Shown here piece after piece: positions 34,051-44,900 of a stretch of DNA of 64,000 nucleotides (positions within the stretch are counted from its first letter, which is position 1; the number at the start of each line of letters is the position of its first letter). Source of the DNA: Hymenobacter aerilatus. Lineage in GTDB: Bacteria; Bacteroidota; Bacteroidia; Cytophagales; Hymenobacteraceae. The position numbers and the translations under genes were made by a program. A model generated the notes under the pieces. It was not told the DNA's origin and made no database searches. It saw nothing but the letters and a program-made list of their open reading frames with translations. The stretch spans positions 2,894,501-2,958,500 of the forward strand of contig NZ_CP095053.1 of NCBI RefSeq assembly GCF_022921095.1. Reading direction: 5' to 3'.

Positions 34051-35753
34051 GCGGTAGCAACGGCCACTTCCGCAGCCTGTTTATCGCCCAGGGTAGCCGT
34101 TTCCACGAACTTTCCGAAGGCTTGGTATTTTTTGTAACGGGCAGCGTAATCGGCCACGCGGTCGGGCTGGGGCGTGTAGGTTTCGGCAAAGCCGCTACCC
34201 ATAGCGCGCTGGGCCGTGAGTACATCGGAGTGAATACCGGCGGCTACGGCTGCGTACATGGCCGCACCCAAGGCCGGCGCCTGCTCAGAGGTAGCAATCT
34301 TGATGGGACGGTCGAGCACGTCAGCCAGCGTCTGCATGGCAAAGCGCGATTTTTTGGCTACGCCACCAATACCGATAACTTGCTTGATGGCAATGCCTTC
34401 GCTCTCGAAACGTTCCACAATCTGCTTGGAGCCATAGCAAATGGCTTCTACCAGTGCCCGGAATACCTGCGGTGCCCCCGAGCCCATGGTCAGGCCCATA
34501 ATGGCACCTTTCAGGGCCTGGTTGGCGTCGGGCGTGCGGCGGCCGTTCACCCAGTCCAGCGCCAATACAGCCGACTCCTCGGGGTCGATTTTCTCGGCGG
34601 CGGCGGTCAACTCCACAATCAGGTTGCCGCGCAGCTCCTCGCGCAACGCCTGTAGCTGCTCCGGCGAAATCACCGTGGACTTGGGCAGCATAGTGCGTAG
34701 GGGCCAGTCGATAATCTGCGTGAACCACGCCAGCAGGTCACCAAACGCCGATTGGCCGGCTTCCAGACCCAGCATGCCGGGGATTACGGAACCATCTACC
34801 TGGCCACAAATGCCTTGTACTAGTTTGTCGCCTACCTCGGCAATGGGCGCCACCACTATATCGCAGGTGCTGGTGCCCATTACCTTCACCATAGAGTAGG
34901 CTTCAATCTCGCCGGCCACGGCGCCTGCGTGGGCATCGAACGAGCCCACGGCTACTACCGTGTCGGTGGTGAGGCCCAAACGCTCGGCCCACTCGGCGGA
35001 GAGCGTGCCGGCTACCTGATCGGCGGTGTAGGTTTCCTCAAACAATCGGTTGCGCAAACCAGCCAACTTAGGCTCCAGCAGTGTCAGAAACTCCTCGGAG
35101 GGTAGGCCGCCCCAGCTCTCGTGCCACATGGCCTTATGGCCGGCGGCGCAACGGCTGCGCTTGAACGTGGCCAGGTCTTGCCCAGTGAGCAGCAGCGTCA
35201 TCCAGTCGCAATGCTCCATCCAGGAGTAAGCGGCCTGGGCCACGGCTTCGTCTTCGCGCACCACGTGGGCAATCTTGGCCCAAAACCACTCCGAGGAGTA
35301 GATGCCGCCTTCAAACTGCGTGTAGTCGGGGCCACCCCAGGTGCGGGCTTTGTCGTTGACTTCCGCGGCTTCGGCCAGCGCTGTGTGGTCTTTCCACAAC
35401 ACAAACATGGCATTGGGATTCTCCTCGAAGCCGGGTGTGAGGGCCAGGGCTACCCCCTGCTCATTCACGGCGCCGGGAGTAGAGCCGGTGGTATCAATGG
35501 CAATGCCCTTGATCTGCGCAGCCGGCACCTGCTGCGCCACTTGGCGCACGGTAGCCTCCAGCCCTTCGATATAATCGAGCGGGTGCTGACGAAACTGGTT
35601 TTTCTGGAGGTTGCAGTAGGCTCCCTGCTTCCAGCGAGGGTAGTAGTGCACGGCTTGGGCTACCTCGTCGCCGGTGTGGGCATTCACGAGGAGGGCGCGG
35701 ACCGAGTCGGTGCCATAGTCAAGACCGATAACGTAGGCGTGATGGTCAGTCAT
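34047..35753 (-). CDS. araB: L-ribulokinase
   Basis: A 568-residue FGGY-family kinase phosphorylating L-ribulose. ATG at 35753 gives the typical start YVIGLDYGTDSVRALLV (ATP-binding strand); in-frame codons above it run into an intergenic palindrome. Other marks: GIAIDTTGSTPGAV, ALTPGFEENPNAMFVLWKDHTA and IGIGGVAKKSRFAMQ. Coupled to araD by a 4-bp overlap. Confidence 0.97.
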   Translation of the reverse strand: MTDHHAYVIGLDYGTDSVRALLVNAHTGDEVAQAVHYYPRWKQGAYCNLQKNQFRQHPLDYIEGLEATVRQVAQQVPAAQIKGIAIDTTGSTPGAVNEQGVALALTPGFEENPNAMFVLWKDHTALAEAAEVNDKARTWGGPDYTQFEGGIYSSEWFWAKIAHVVREDEAVAQAAYSWMEHCDWMTLLLTGQDLATFKRSRCAAGHKAMWHESWGGLPSEEFLTLLEPKLAGLRNRLFEETYTADQVAGTLSAEWAERLGLTTDTVVAVGSFDAHAGAVAGEIEAYSMVKVMGTSTCDIVVAPIAEVGDKLVQGICGQVDGSVIPGMLGLEAGQSAFGDLLAWFTQIIDWPLRTMLPKSTVISPEQLQALREELRGNLIVELTAAAEKIDPEESAVLALDWVNGRRTPDANQALKGAIMGLTMGSGAPQVFRALVEAICYGSKQIVERFESEGIAIKQVIGIGGVAKKSRFAMQTLADVLDRPIKIATSEQAPALGAAMYAAVAAGIHSDVLTAQRAMGSGFAETYTPQPDRVADYAARYKKYQAFGKFVETATLGDKQAAEVAVATA

Positions 35754-35781
35754 ATTGTTGATGAGTTGATATGCTGATGGG

Positions 35782-35869
35782 TTGATGGGCTGGTCGGCTA
35801 ATGTGCTGATGTTTTGATTATTACTTGACAAAATCAATACATCAGCACATTAGCCGACCAGCCCATCAA
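35782..35869. repeat. 38-bp palindrome between galM-like gene and araB
   Basis: Arms 35782-35819 and 35832-35869 (ttgatgggctggtcggctaa and complement) have a single mismatch and a 12-base loop. The sequence is unlike the two other palindrome families. It fills the gap between the epimerase stop and araB start and would form a very stable hairpin in a common transcript. Confidence 0.85.
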
Positions 35870-35873
35870 AAAA

Positions 35874-37070
35874 TCATTTCCGTACCCCAAACTTGAAGAT
35901 GGTGGTAGACTGTAGCGTATCGCCGGGCTTCAGCGTGGTGCTGGGGAAATCCGCTTGGTTGGGCGAGTCGGGGAAATGCTGGGTTTCTAGGCAGAAACCG
36001 GCGTTTTTGCCATAAGTGACGTTGTTTTTGCCGGTGAGCGTGCCATCGAGGAAGTTGCCGGTGTAGAACTGTACACCCGGTTCAGTAGTAGTTACTTCCA
36101 AAGTACGGCCCGTAGTAGGCTCATAGACGGAAGCGGCCTGGTGCATGCCGCTGGGATTGTTCAGCGCCCAGTTATGGTCGTAGCCACCGGGTACCTGCGC
36201 AATCCGCTCCCCAATGGCGTGGGGGGTCTTAAAGTCGAAGGGCGTGCCCTTCACCGGGCGCAGCTCGCCAGTCGGAATCAGCTGGTCGTTCACTACGGTG
36301 TAGCGGTCGGCCGGAATCATCACCTGGTGGGCCAGCACGTCTTTGCTTTGGCCCAGGGCCAGGTTGAAGTAGCTATGGTTGGTGAGGTTAACGGGCGTAG
36401 CCTTGTCAGTGGTAGCCGAGTAGTCGATTTTCAGCTCGTCGTTGTCGGTGAGCGTATAGACCACCGTCACCTGCAAGTTGCCTGGGAAGCCTTCCTCACC
36501 GTCTTTGCTCAGGTAGGAGAGCGTGAGCGTCTGGCCATCGGCCGAGGAGCCGGGCTTGGCGTCCCATATCACCTTATCGAAGCCTTTCTTGCCGCCGTGC
36601 AGCGAGTTTTGGCCGTTGTTCTGGGCCAGTGTATATGTCTGACCATCCAGCGTAAACTTACCGCCTTTGATACGGTTGCCGTAGCGCCCAATCAGCGCCC
36701 CGAAGTACGGTCCCGACTTCAGAAACGCCGGACTCTGGTAGCCGCTCACGTTGTCAAAGCCCAATACAATATCCCCCATCTTGCCGTCTTTGTCGGGCAC
36801 TATCAGGCTAGTGATGGTACCGCCGTAGTTGCTGATGTCCACCTTCAGACCGTGGGCGTTTGTGAGGGTGTAGAGTTGGGCTTCGGTACCCTCAGTGGTT
36901 TTACCGAAGGAGGTAGAGGCGGGCATAGCAGCAGATGTTTGGGTGGAGTCGGCAGCGGCGGGGGTGGTAGTGCCGGCTTCAGTGGAGGTAGGGCTTTGGT
37001 TGCAGGCGGCTAGTAGCAACGTTGCAAACAGGCCACTGGCAAGGTAGCCAGCGTAGCGAATGTGTGTCAT
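35874..37070 (-). CDS. Aldose 1-epimerase (galactose mutarotase family), lipoprotein
   Basis: A 398-residue mutarotase. The signal ends in lipobox LLLAAC followed by a Thr/Ser/Ala-rich linker, so it is anchored in the envelope. Catalytic marks: NRIKGGKF, NGQNSLHGG with its His, LTNHSYFNLA with its His, and the Glu region LEVTTTEPGVQFYTGN. It would interconvert arabinose anomers before uptake. ATG at 37070; a TTG one codon upstream is less likely. First gene of the run galM-like, araB, araD, araA, symporter, with an ara-type operator 239 bp upstream. Confidence 0.93.
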   Translation of the reverse strand: MTHIRYAGYLASGLFATLLLAACNQSPTSTEAGTTTPAAADSTQTSAAMPASTSFGKTTEGTEAQLYTLTNAHGLKVDISNYGGTITSLIVPDKDGKMGDIVLGFDNVSGYQSPAFLKSGPYFGALIGRYGNRIKGGKFTLDGQTYTLAQNNGQNSLHGGKKGFDKVIWDAKPGSSADGQTLTLSYLSKDGEEGFPGNLQVTVVYTLTDNDELKIDYSATTDKATPVNLTNHSYFNLALGQSKDVLAHQVMIPADRYTVVNDQLIPTGELRPVKGTPFDFKTPHAIGERIAQVPGGYDHNWALNNPSGMHQAASVYEPTTGRTLEVTTTEPGVQFYTGNFLDGTLTGKNNVTYGKNAGFCLETQHFPDSPNQADFPSTTLKPGDTLQSTTIFKFGVRK

Positions 37071-37308
37071 CAACGGAAAAGAACAGGTGAAGGATAGGTG
37101 GCAAGTAATGAAAACGTATGCAGAAAAACGCAGCGATACAGATAAAAACGCCCAAGCTAATTTCCTTAAAATGCCCCCATGTGCTATCGTTTCAACAAGA
37201 GTATCCTAGCTCTTTATTGCGCTTTTAAGTGCCAAAAACCCGGATTGCGCACGCATTTCTGCATATGACATTGGTTTTCGCGGTGTAAAGTAAAGATTCT
37301 ATTTTACG

Positions 37309-37326
37309 TACACAATCGTTTGTGTA
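37309..37326. promoter_or_regulatory. ara-type operator upstream of epimerase-araBDA operon
   Basis: tacacaatcgtttgtgta is an almost perfect palindrome (one mismatch) with central CpG. It lies in the 303-bp gap before the epimerase, 239 bp from its start. The same word occurs with small changes at 9457, 10491, 45120 and 45145. A weaker tatcgtttcaaca lies near 37187. Confidence 0.7.
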
Positions 37327-37373
37327 TTTAATCTTATTTGATGCTTTTCTGTATGGCACCACCTACCCGTTAA

Positions 37374-39077
37374 TCAGCGAACTGTTATCTTCTGTACCAA
37401 GCGTTTATCTCCATATTGCACTTGCGCCATGTACATTCCACTGGCTAACCTCACTTTAACGGTCAATTGCGTTTGCTGTGGCCCAAAATCCTGGTGGTAT
37501 ACCTCCCTACCCTGCCAGTCGAAGATTAGCACGGTAGCTACGCCTACTGATTTCTGCTCGCCTAAATCAACAGTGAAGTTACCTTGCTCGGCTGGAATTG
37601 GGTAGATGCTGACACCAGTTAGTAACTGGCTAGGTAGGGTAGCGGTGGTTACACCTACCGGACTTAGCGTCCAGCGCTGGCAAGGGCAACCATTGTAGTC
37701 CCACAGCCCTAGTTGCTGCCCAGCCACAGTGGAGGCGTTAGGAACCTCTATCACACGGTTGCCATTTGCGGATGCAAACACGAGCGTACCATCGTTGGCG
37801 CGGTCGATAGAAAACCGTTGGCAAGCCAACCCATTGTAAGCAAAAAGTTGCAGCTTAGCCCCCGCATCAGCCGAGCAGCCCGTTACATCCATGGCCAGCC
37901 CGCCCAATGCATTCGTGATTTTATACTCCCCATTGCCTACAGCCGTGAAGTCCCATTGCTGGCAAGTGAGGCCGCTGGACGTACCCTGCGCCACCATTTG
38001 TCCCGAGGCTCCTGTGCAGCCCCAAGCGTCCCACACTAAACCACTCAACTGATTCTTGACTTGGTAGCGGCCGGCGGCTACCCACTCGCGGCTGATAACA
38101 GGCCAGCCCGCACCATCCCAGGTCAGGCGGGCCAGCCCTAGCTTGGGCGCCCCGTTGTCATAGCCATCGTAGTAGTGGTGCGAAAAGTAGCTCACGCCAT
38201 TTTCAGTGAAAATGCCCGCGTGGCCTGGCCCAATATAGCGCCCAACCGAGCTAAGCACAGTAGTACCGCCCAAGCTATTCAGATCTTTGCCATCTTTATC
38301 CAAGAAAGGTCCCGCTGGCGTAGTTGCGCGCCCTACCTGAATGTAGTAGGTACTATTAATGCCTTGGCAGCAACTGCCGCGGTTGATGAACAGGTAGTAA
38401 AAATTATCGTGCTGTACCAAGTCGGGAGCCTCTACCCCACCGTTGGCCAGCGTATAGCCCGCGCTGCTCAAGGGCTTGCCGGTGGTAGCGTTTAGCTGAG
38501 TGGTGCGAATACCACCGAAGAACGAACCATACGTGAGCCATACGTTGCCGCTGGCGTCGCGCAGCACGGCGGGGTCAATGGCATTGGGGCCGCTGCCAGC
38601 TACGGAAGAAACCACTTCGCCCTGATCTTCCCATTTGTAATTGGCATTGGCAGGATCCAGTGTCACGTTAGTAGCAAGGCCAATGGCCGACACCTGCGAG
38701 CCGAACGTGGAGCAGGAATAATAGAGGTAGTATTTACCATTCATATAAATACACTCAGGCGCCCAGAAAGTACCCGCGAAGCCTGGCACCTTGGTGTTGA
38801 TCCAGCTAGGGTAGGCATTGTTGACAAATACCGCCCGCGGCGAGGGTGTCCAGGTTATTAGGTCCGTGGAATACATATTATAAATGCCCTGCCCGGTAGT
38901 GAATATCCAGTACTTGTTACCTTCCTTCACGATGGTGGAAGGATCGTGAGAACCGTAAAACCCTTGCAGCGCATAGGTGCGAAGGTTACTAATGCTAACT
39001 AGCAGCAGCAGCAGCAACAAGCGCTGGATGACGCCAGATAGATGGGCACGAAACGGAATGAGTAGTAGTGTAGGCAT
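37374..39077 (-). CDS. GH43 arabinanase with ricin-type CBM13 and T9SS sorting domain
   Basis: A 567-residue multidomain secreted enzyme; ATG at 39077 begins a hydrophobic signal (LLLLLLLVSIS). GH43 propeller (about 35-330): Asp in YGSHDPSTIV, Asp in NAIDPAVL, Glu in GVEAPDLV, plus FWAPECIYM, close to the endo-arabinanase at 9490. Residues about 335-470 form a ricin B-like lectin with three repeats ending in CQQWDF, CQRFSI and CQRWTL. The end (about 490-567) is a type IX secretion C-terminal domain (YPIPAEQGNFTV ... GMYMAQV ... KITVR), so the protein is exported to the surface or medium. It likely starts arabinan breakdown outside the cell. Confidence 0.9.
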   Translation of the reverse strand: MPTLLLIPFRAHLSGVIQRLLLLLLLVSISNLRTYALQGFYGSHDPSTIVKEGNKYWIFTTGQGIYNMYSTDLITWTPSPRAVFVNNAYPSWINTKVPGFAGTFWAPECIYMNGKYYLYYSCSTFGSQVSAIGLATNVTLDPANANYKWEDQGEVVSSVAGSGPNAIDPAVLRDASGNVWLTYGSFFGGIRTTQLNATTGKPLSSAGYTLANGGVEAPDLVQHDNFYYLFINRGSCCQGINSTYYIQVGRATTPAGPFLDKDGKDLNSLGGTTVLSSVGRYIGPGHAGIFTENGVSYFSHHYYDGYDNGAPKLGLARLTWDGAGWPVISREWVAAGRYQVKNQLSGLVWDAWGCTGASGQMVAQGTSSGLTCQQWDFTAVGNGEYKITNALGGLAMDVTGCSADAGAKLQLFAYNGLACQRFSIDRANDGTLVFASANGNRVIEVPNASTVAGQQLGLWDYNGCPCQRWTLSPVGVTTATLPSQLLTGVSIYPIPAEQGNFTVDLGEQKSVGVATVLIFDWQGREVYHQDFGPQQTQLTVKVRLASGMYMAQVQYGDKRLVQKITVR

Positions 39078-39115
39078 AGCGGTGGGGTTTGAGAAAGCAT
39101 GAGAGCAGGGAGTTC

Positions 39116-40192
39116 TTACTCGCCGCTGGGTTTTGTAATAGGCGTGTTGATGGCTACGGGCGTCCCGAAGTTGGGAGTGCCATCGGGGTTCCAAGTGAAG
39201 GACTGCATGCGCGGGTTGCGCGTGTCGTAGCAGCCCTGACTAGCACTGGAATTGGCGTGATAAATCAGCCAATCCTGCGTACCATCTTTGGATTTAAAAA
39301 AACCATTATGCCCGGTAGCATAGGCACGGTTAAGAGGACTCTGAGAGAAAACCGGTTTGGTCGATTTCGTCCAGGACGCTGGTAGCATCGGATCGGCGGT
39401 GGCATCGGCCGTCAGCATCCCTAGGGAATAATAGTCGGTACCACAGAAGCTAGCGGAGTACACCAGAAACGTTTTGCCCTCATGTTGCAGAATTTCCGGT
39501 CCTTCGTTGACGTAGGGCGGCCCCACCGTTTCCCAGCTATACTCGGGATGCGACAGCTCCACGCGCGGCCCCGTCAGCGTCCAGGGGTTGCTCATCAGAG
39601 AAATGTATAGCCGTTGCACAGCGTCTATCCCATTGTGTCCCGACCAAATGAAATAACGCTTACTATTTTGCTCCAGCACGGTTCCATCGATGGCCCAGAA
39701 ATCGGCAGAAGCACAGAAGATGCGACCTTTATCGGTCCAGGTGCCGGTAGTGGGATCTGCGGCGCTGTTTTCCAGTACCCAGGTTCGTTGCTGCCCCAAA
39801 TCGGTGCCAGCCGGTCCGGCAGAGTAGTAGAGGTACCACTTATTGTCGAAGCGATATAGCTCGGGTGCCCACAGGTTGCCGGAGGCTGGTCCACTTGCAG
39901 GCGGAGCCCAGGCCAGCGTACTCGACACTGTGCCCAAGTCCGACATCTTGCTGGTTTTCCAGATGCGTAGATTAGTGTAAGTAGTGTTCAGGTAGTAGTA
40001 CGTGTTTCCTTGCTGATACACCCATGGGTCGGCGCCGGAGGGTAACAGCGGGTTGGTGAACGTGGTACCAGCAACCGGAGCAGGAGTTGGCACCGGAGTA
40101 GACGATACTGGCGAGTTGTCGCCTGCGTCGCCGCAGCTCGATAGCAATATCAGAGCTAGTAGCTGCTTTCCCTTTCGACTCAATAACCCCAT
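39116..40192 (-). CDS. GH43 alpha-L-arabinofuranosidase-type lipoprotein
   Basis: A 358-residue GH43; ATG at 40192 gives signal peptide MGLLSRKGKQLLALILLSSC with lipobox LLSSC. Catalytic acids: Asp in SGADPWVYQ, Asp in FWAIDGTVLE and Glu in VNEGPEILQ. The blocks TGHNGFFKSKDG and IYHANSSASQGC resemble exo-acting arabinofuranosidase subfamilies. It lies 38 bp upstream of the GH43-CBM13 gene and after a terminator that separates it from SusD. Confidence 0.88.
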   Translation of the reverse strand: MGLLSRKGKQLLALILLSSCGDAGDNSPVSSTPVPTPAPVAGTTFTNPLLPSGADPWVYQQGNTYYYLNTTYTNLRIWKTSKMSDLGTVSSTLAWAPPASGPASGNLWAPELYRFDNKWYLYYSAGPAGTDLGQQRTWVLENSAADPTTGTWTDKGRIFCASADFWAIDGTVLEQNSKRYFIWSGHNGIDAVQRLYISLMSNPWTLTGPRVELSHPEYSWETVGPPYVNEGPEILQHEGKTFLVYSASFCGTDYYSLGMLTADATADPMLPASWTKSTKPVFSQSPLNRAYATGHNGFFKSKDGTQDWLIYHANSSASQGCYDTRNPRMQSFTWNPDGTPNFGTPVAINTPITKPSGE

Positions 40193-40246
40193 GTAGAATG
40201 TTATCATAAAGCACTTTATACCAAGCTATTTAAGGCTATAGAAAGT

Positions 40247-40286
40247 AAAACAGCCGTTTCAAGCTACTGCCCGAAACGGCTGTTTT
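40247..40286 (-). terminator. Terminator after arabinan SusCD pair
   Basis: Perfect 14-bp arms aaaacagccgtttc and gaaacggctgtttt with a 12-base loop, 23 bp past the SusD stop; A/T-rich outer ends allow termination in either direction. Confidence 0.88.
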
Positions 40287-40309
40287 GTTACCGCTATACC
40301 ATTAGCGTA

Positions 40310-41854
40310 TTAGTAGCCAGGATTCTGCTTCACATTGGGGTCAATATCGATATCCCGTTGTGGAATGGGTAGCAGCTTAGAAACGCCTAGACGGAAGTTG
40401 GTGAAGTCCGAATCGCGACTAGTCAGTTCTGTGATACCAGCTTGGTTATCCATTAAGCCATAGCGCAGAATGTCAAACCAACGTGTGCCTTCCCCGGCCA
40501 GCTCCTTAGCGCGCTCAGTACGGATGAGCTGGCGCATAGCTTCCTGCGAATAGCTGCCTGTGAGTGAGGCCAGCCCTACTCGGTTCCGCACGCGGTTTAC
40601 CAACGGTAGTGCGTCGCTTACTCGGTTTAGCTCAGTCAGCGCTTCGGCCTGCATCAGCAGTACGTCGGCGTAGCGGATCACGCGGAAGTTGATGCCCGAA
40701 GTGAAATCCTCAGGAGTTGTGCGAGTGCGGTCGTTCAGGTACTTGCGCCAGTACTGCTGGTTGGGGTTGTAGTTGCGTTCTACAATCAATTCAGCGAAAG
40801 TTTTGCCGTAGAAACGGTCGGGGTTACGAGCACTGATGATGGACACGTCCCGGCGTGGATCAATCATGTGCCGGGTAGTGCTGCCTGGTGCAAACGCAGT
40901 TGTAGAATCGGTATAGGCGTTTAGCAGCCACAGACGGGGCTGCACGTCGGCGAAAGTATAATAGGGAGGGCCAAAGAAATTGGGCCGGTCATATGCTTCT
41001 GATGCAGACGCATTATCTTGTCCCTGCCCTACTTCCAATGGCGAGTTCACGAATTGAATCTCGAACACCGACTCTCGGTTATTTTCGTTGGTCGAGGTGA
41101 AATTGTCAAGATAATTAGCCACCAGATCGTACTGGCCCGAGCCGATAATCTGCGTGAATAGTGCCGATGCTTCGATGTACTTACGCTGCATCATATACGT
41201 TTTGGCCAGCAGTGCCTGAGCAGCCCCTTTCGTTACGCGGCCCTTCTCGGAGTCACCGTACGATAGCGGCAGATTTGGAATGGCTGCCGTGAGGTCGGCA
41301 ATGATTTGCTCTTCTATCTGTGCCGTAGTAGCTTGTGGAGCGCGGGTAGTCACCACCGGCTCTACCAGAATCAGGGGCACGTTGCCGAAGAAGTAAGCCA
41401 GATCGAAGTACGAAAGCGCCCGCACGAACTGCGCCTCGCCCAACAGACGGTTTTTCAGCGTCGCGTCCATGTCGATGTCCGGCACGTGGGTCAACACCTG
41501 GTTGGTGCGGAAGATAGTGCGGTAATAGTCGTTCCAGGCGAATGACGAGATAAAGAAGTTGTTATCAGGCGTGATGAAACGCGTGAAGTTAGCCAGCTCC
41601 ACGAAGGGGCTTTGGCTGTACGACTCGTCGGAACGGGCGGCCATAAACTGCCATGAGTGACCGTAGCAGGCATATTGCTGCAAGCCCGAGTAGCAGGCGT
41701 ATACGCCCTTAACGGCATCATCCTGAGTTTTCCAGAATTGTGAGGTATCTGGAGCATTGGGGTTGCTCTGATCCAGTAGATCCTTCTCGCAGCTCGTAGT
41801 CAGCAGCAAGCCGCTGGAGAGCAGAAAAAGAGCAGCTATTTTATGTATTTTCAT
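40310..41854 (-). CDS. SusD/RagB lipoprotein (arabinan locus)
   Basis: A 514-residue SusD homologue. ATG at 41854 gives a signal peptide with lipobox LLTTSC. N-terminal block KGVYACYSGLQQY and LGEAQFVRALSYFDLAYFFG, and C-terminal RTERAKELAGEGTRWFDILRYG and LLPIPQRDIDI, are typical of the family. It would bind arabinan oligosaccharides on the cell surface over the SusC encoded 62 bp upstream. Confidence 0.94.
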   Translation of the reverse strand: MKIHKIAALFLLSSGLLLTTSCEKDLLDQSNPNAPDTSQFWKTQDDAVKGVYACYSGLQQYACYGHSWQFMAARSDESYSQSPFVELANFTRFITPDNNFFISSFAWNDYYRTIFRTNQVLTHVPDIDMDATLKNRLLGEAQFVRALSYFDLAYFFGNVPLILVEPVVTTRAPQATTAQIEEQIIADLTAAIPNLPLSYGDSEKGRVTKGAAQALLAKTYMMQRKYIEASALFTQIIGSGQYDLVANYLDNFTSTNENNRESVFEIQFVNSPLEVGQGQDNASASEAYDRPNFFGPPYYTFADVQPRLWLLNAYTDSTTAFAPGSTTRHMIDPRRDVSIISARNPDRFYGKTFAELIVERNYNPNQQYWRKYLNDRTRTTPEDFTSGINFRVIRYADVLLMQAEALTELNRVSDALPLVNRVRNRVGLASLTGSYSQEAMRQLIRTERAKELAGEGTRWFDILRYGLMDNQAGITELTSRDSDFTNFRLGVSKLLPIPQRDIDIDPNVKQNPGY

Positions 41855-41916
41855 CGGTTTAGTACAGATTGGATGGGTAGGCCTGCCCACATAGAATGGC
41901 AGGCCCACCACAGTTA

Positions 41917-44900
41917 TTAGAAGTTCACTTGCAAGCCGCCAATGAAGCTGCGCACGTTGGGGTAGGAGCTGTTGTCTACACCGCGGCTGTAGAAGCCTGT
42001 GCCAGTTGTCTCCGGGTCGAAGCCCGAATATTTGGTGAAGGTCAGAATGTTGCGCCCCGTCACGTATACCCGTACGCTGCCCAAGCTGGGCACTTTGCTG
42101 GTTACGCTCGTAGGTAGGGTATAGCCCAGCTGCACGTTTTTCAGGCGCACATAATTGCCGTTTTCCAACCAGCGTGTGCTGTTGAATAGAGCGTTAGAAG
42201 CTGCCGCTTGCCCTAGGTTGCCTAAGCCACCACCCTGCAACAGACGCGGTGTAGTGCTCGAAGGATTGTCAACCGACCACGGAGTCACATCGGCGTCGTA
42301 GTTATTGGGGCCGTTATAGCTTTCCAAAGCCAGTTTGGCTTGGTTGTAAACCTTGTTGCCACTGGAAGATTGCAGGAATACCGACAGGTCGAAACCTTTA
42401 TAGGCGGCATTCAAGTTCAGGCCCATCACTAGGTTTGGGATGGATTTGCCTGCGAATACGCGGTCGGCATTATCAATCTTGCCGTCGTCGTTTACGTCTC
42501 TATAGCGTACGTCACCAGCCGAGGCATAGGGTTGAATGATGGTACCATTAGAGCTTTTGTAATTCGCTACTTCATCGTTCGATTGGAAAATACCATCGAA
42601 CGGAATCAGGTAGAACTCGCCCAGCGACGTACCTAATTGCGAGCGGGTTACGCCTTCGCCACCACCAAACGTCTGTCCTACGGTCGGGACGGCCGTAATT
42701 TCGTTTTTGAGGGTTGTCAGGTTGAAATCAGCACCGTAGGTGAAGTCACCTTTTGTCTCGTGATAACCCAGGCCTAATTCAAAGCCCCGGTTTTCGATAG
42801 TGCCCGCGTTCTGGTAGATATCGTTGCCGAAGTGGCCGAGGTAGGTGAGCACCTGCACTGGCGCCAGTGCGTTGCGGGTTTCAGAAATATAGTAGTCAGC
42901 TGACAAGCTCAAGCGACTGTCAAGCACGCTCAAATCCAGACCAATGTTGCGAGTGCGGCGGTCTTCCCACCGAATATCGGGGCTAGCCAGTGCCAACTGC
43001 GAAGAGCCGTTTACAATTGTCTGGCCGGTGCCGATAACGTAATTCACGTTTTGCCCAATGATGGGGTAGGGCAAGTAGCTGCCTCCGTAAGGACCATTCA
43101 GTGCATCGTTGCCATTGGTGCCGTAGCTGGCTCGCAGCTTCAGGTTGTTGATAGCCGGTACAGCATCCTTAAAAAAATCCTCCTCCGAGATGCGCCAGCC
43201 CAGCGACGCTGCCCAGAAATTACCCCACCGGTTCTCAGGGGTGAAGCGCGATGAACCGTCGCGGCGGGCGCTAAGCGAAGCCAAGTAGCGGTTCTTGTAG
43301 TCGTAGGTAGCCTGCCCGAAGAAGGAGCGCTTGGTGTACTCAAACGAGGACCCTTGCACTACCCCTACCCGAGGGCCGGCGCTCAACTCGAAGTAATACT
43401 GTGGCGAGCTAGTAAAGCCTTGCGCGCCTGCCTGCACGTTGTGCTGGCGGTAGCTTTGCTCCGAGTAGCCCAACAACGCATTCACGCCGTGGTCACCAAG
43501 ACGCTTGTTGAAATTCAGCGTATTCTCAGCCAGCAGGAATAGGTCGTAGCCCAAAAACTCGTTCAGCGACGACGTATTGATGGCTGTGTTCTGGCGTATG
43601 ATACCCAGTTTCTGCGCATCGGCATTGCTGTAGGTATGGCCATCCATGGCCACATTTAGCCGATAGGTCAGGAAATCAAAGAAAGAGTACTCGGCACTAA
43701 CGTTGCCTGCCAACCGGTTGTCTGCCTGCGTGCGGCGTAGCAGCGACTGTGCTCCAATGGGGTTGGTAGCGAACGAGTTCAGCACCGATGAGCCTGTACC
43801 GAAGCCTCCCAGATTTGCCGGGTCGTATACCGGAATACTAGGAATAATTGTAAGCACATCAATAAACGGTGCTCCGTTCAGCAGTGTCGTGTTGATATGC
43901 GTGAGCTGGGCGTTTTCCTGCAAGCGGAAACGACCTTTCGTGAGACCTGAGTTTAAACGCAAGCTGTATCGTTTAAAATCAGGACCTTTCACAATGCCTT
44001 CTTGATGAAAATATTCACCCGAAATCAGGTAATTGGAGTTGTACTTTTCTCCCGAAGAACCTCCCGAAAAGGAGAGGTTATAATCTTCCAGCGTACCGGT
44101 CTGGAAAAATTCCTTTTGCCAATCGGTATCTACATTAGGGTTGAAGGCTCCGCCAGGACCTTTAACAGCCCCAGCCAAACTGTTCTGACCGTTGTTGAGC
44201 GGGTCTAGGCCAGCATTGCGATACGCGATAACAGCACGATCAGCCCACTCACTGGCGTTGGTTAGGTTGTAGGTTTTATACACATTATCGACGCCCCGGT
44301 AGCTATTGAAGCTAATGGATGGCGCCCCGGCCTTGCCTTTTTTAGTAGTGATCTGTACTACCCCGTTAGCTCCCCTCGAACCATACACGGCCGTAGAAGA
44401 AGCATCTTTCAGAATGTTTAGCGTCTCAATATCATTGGGGTTCAGGTCGCGGATATTATCCGTCCATAAACCATCGATGATGTACAATGGGCCACTGCTG
44501 GCATTACCCAATGTGCCAATACCGCGGATATTGATAATAGGTGTGGCGCCGGGACCACCCGAGCCTGTTACTTGTACGCCTGCTACCCGCCCTTGCAATG
44601 CCTGCGTCACAGTAGGTACCGGAGTCTTATTTGCTTCCTTTACATCCAGTGGCGCCACGGCGCTGGTCACGTTCTGCCGGTTCTCAGTCAGGTACCCCAC
44701 CACTACTACATCGCCCAAGGCCCGTGAATCTGGCGCTAGAGCCAGATTGATAGTGCTACGGCCGCCTACAGACACCTCTTGCGCGGTATATCCGACAAAG
44801 GAGAATACTAGGGTAGCACCATCGGGTACAGTCAGGGTATAGCGGCCGTCAGCATCGGTTTGGGTGCCGTTGTTGGTGCCTTTCACTACCACATTTACAC

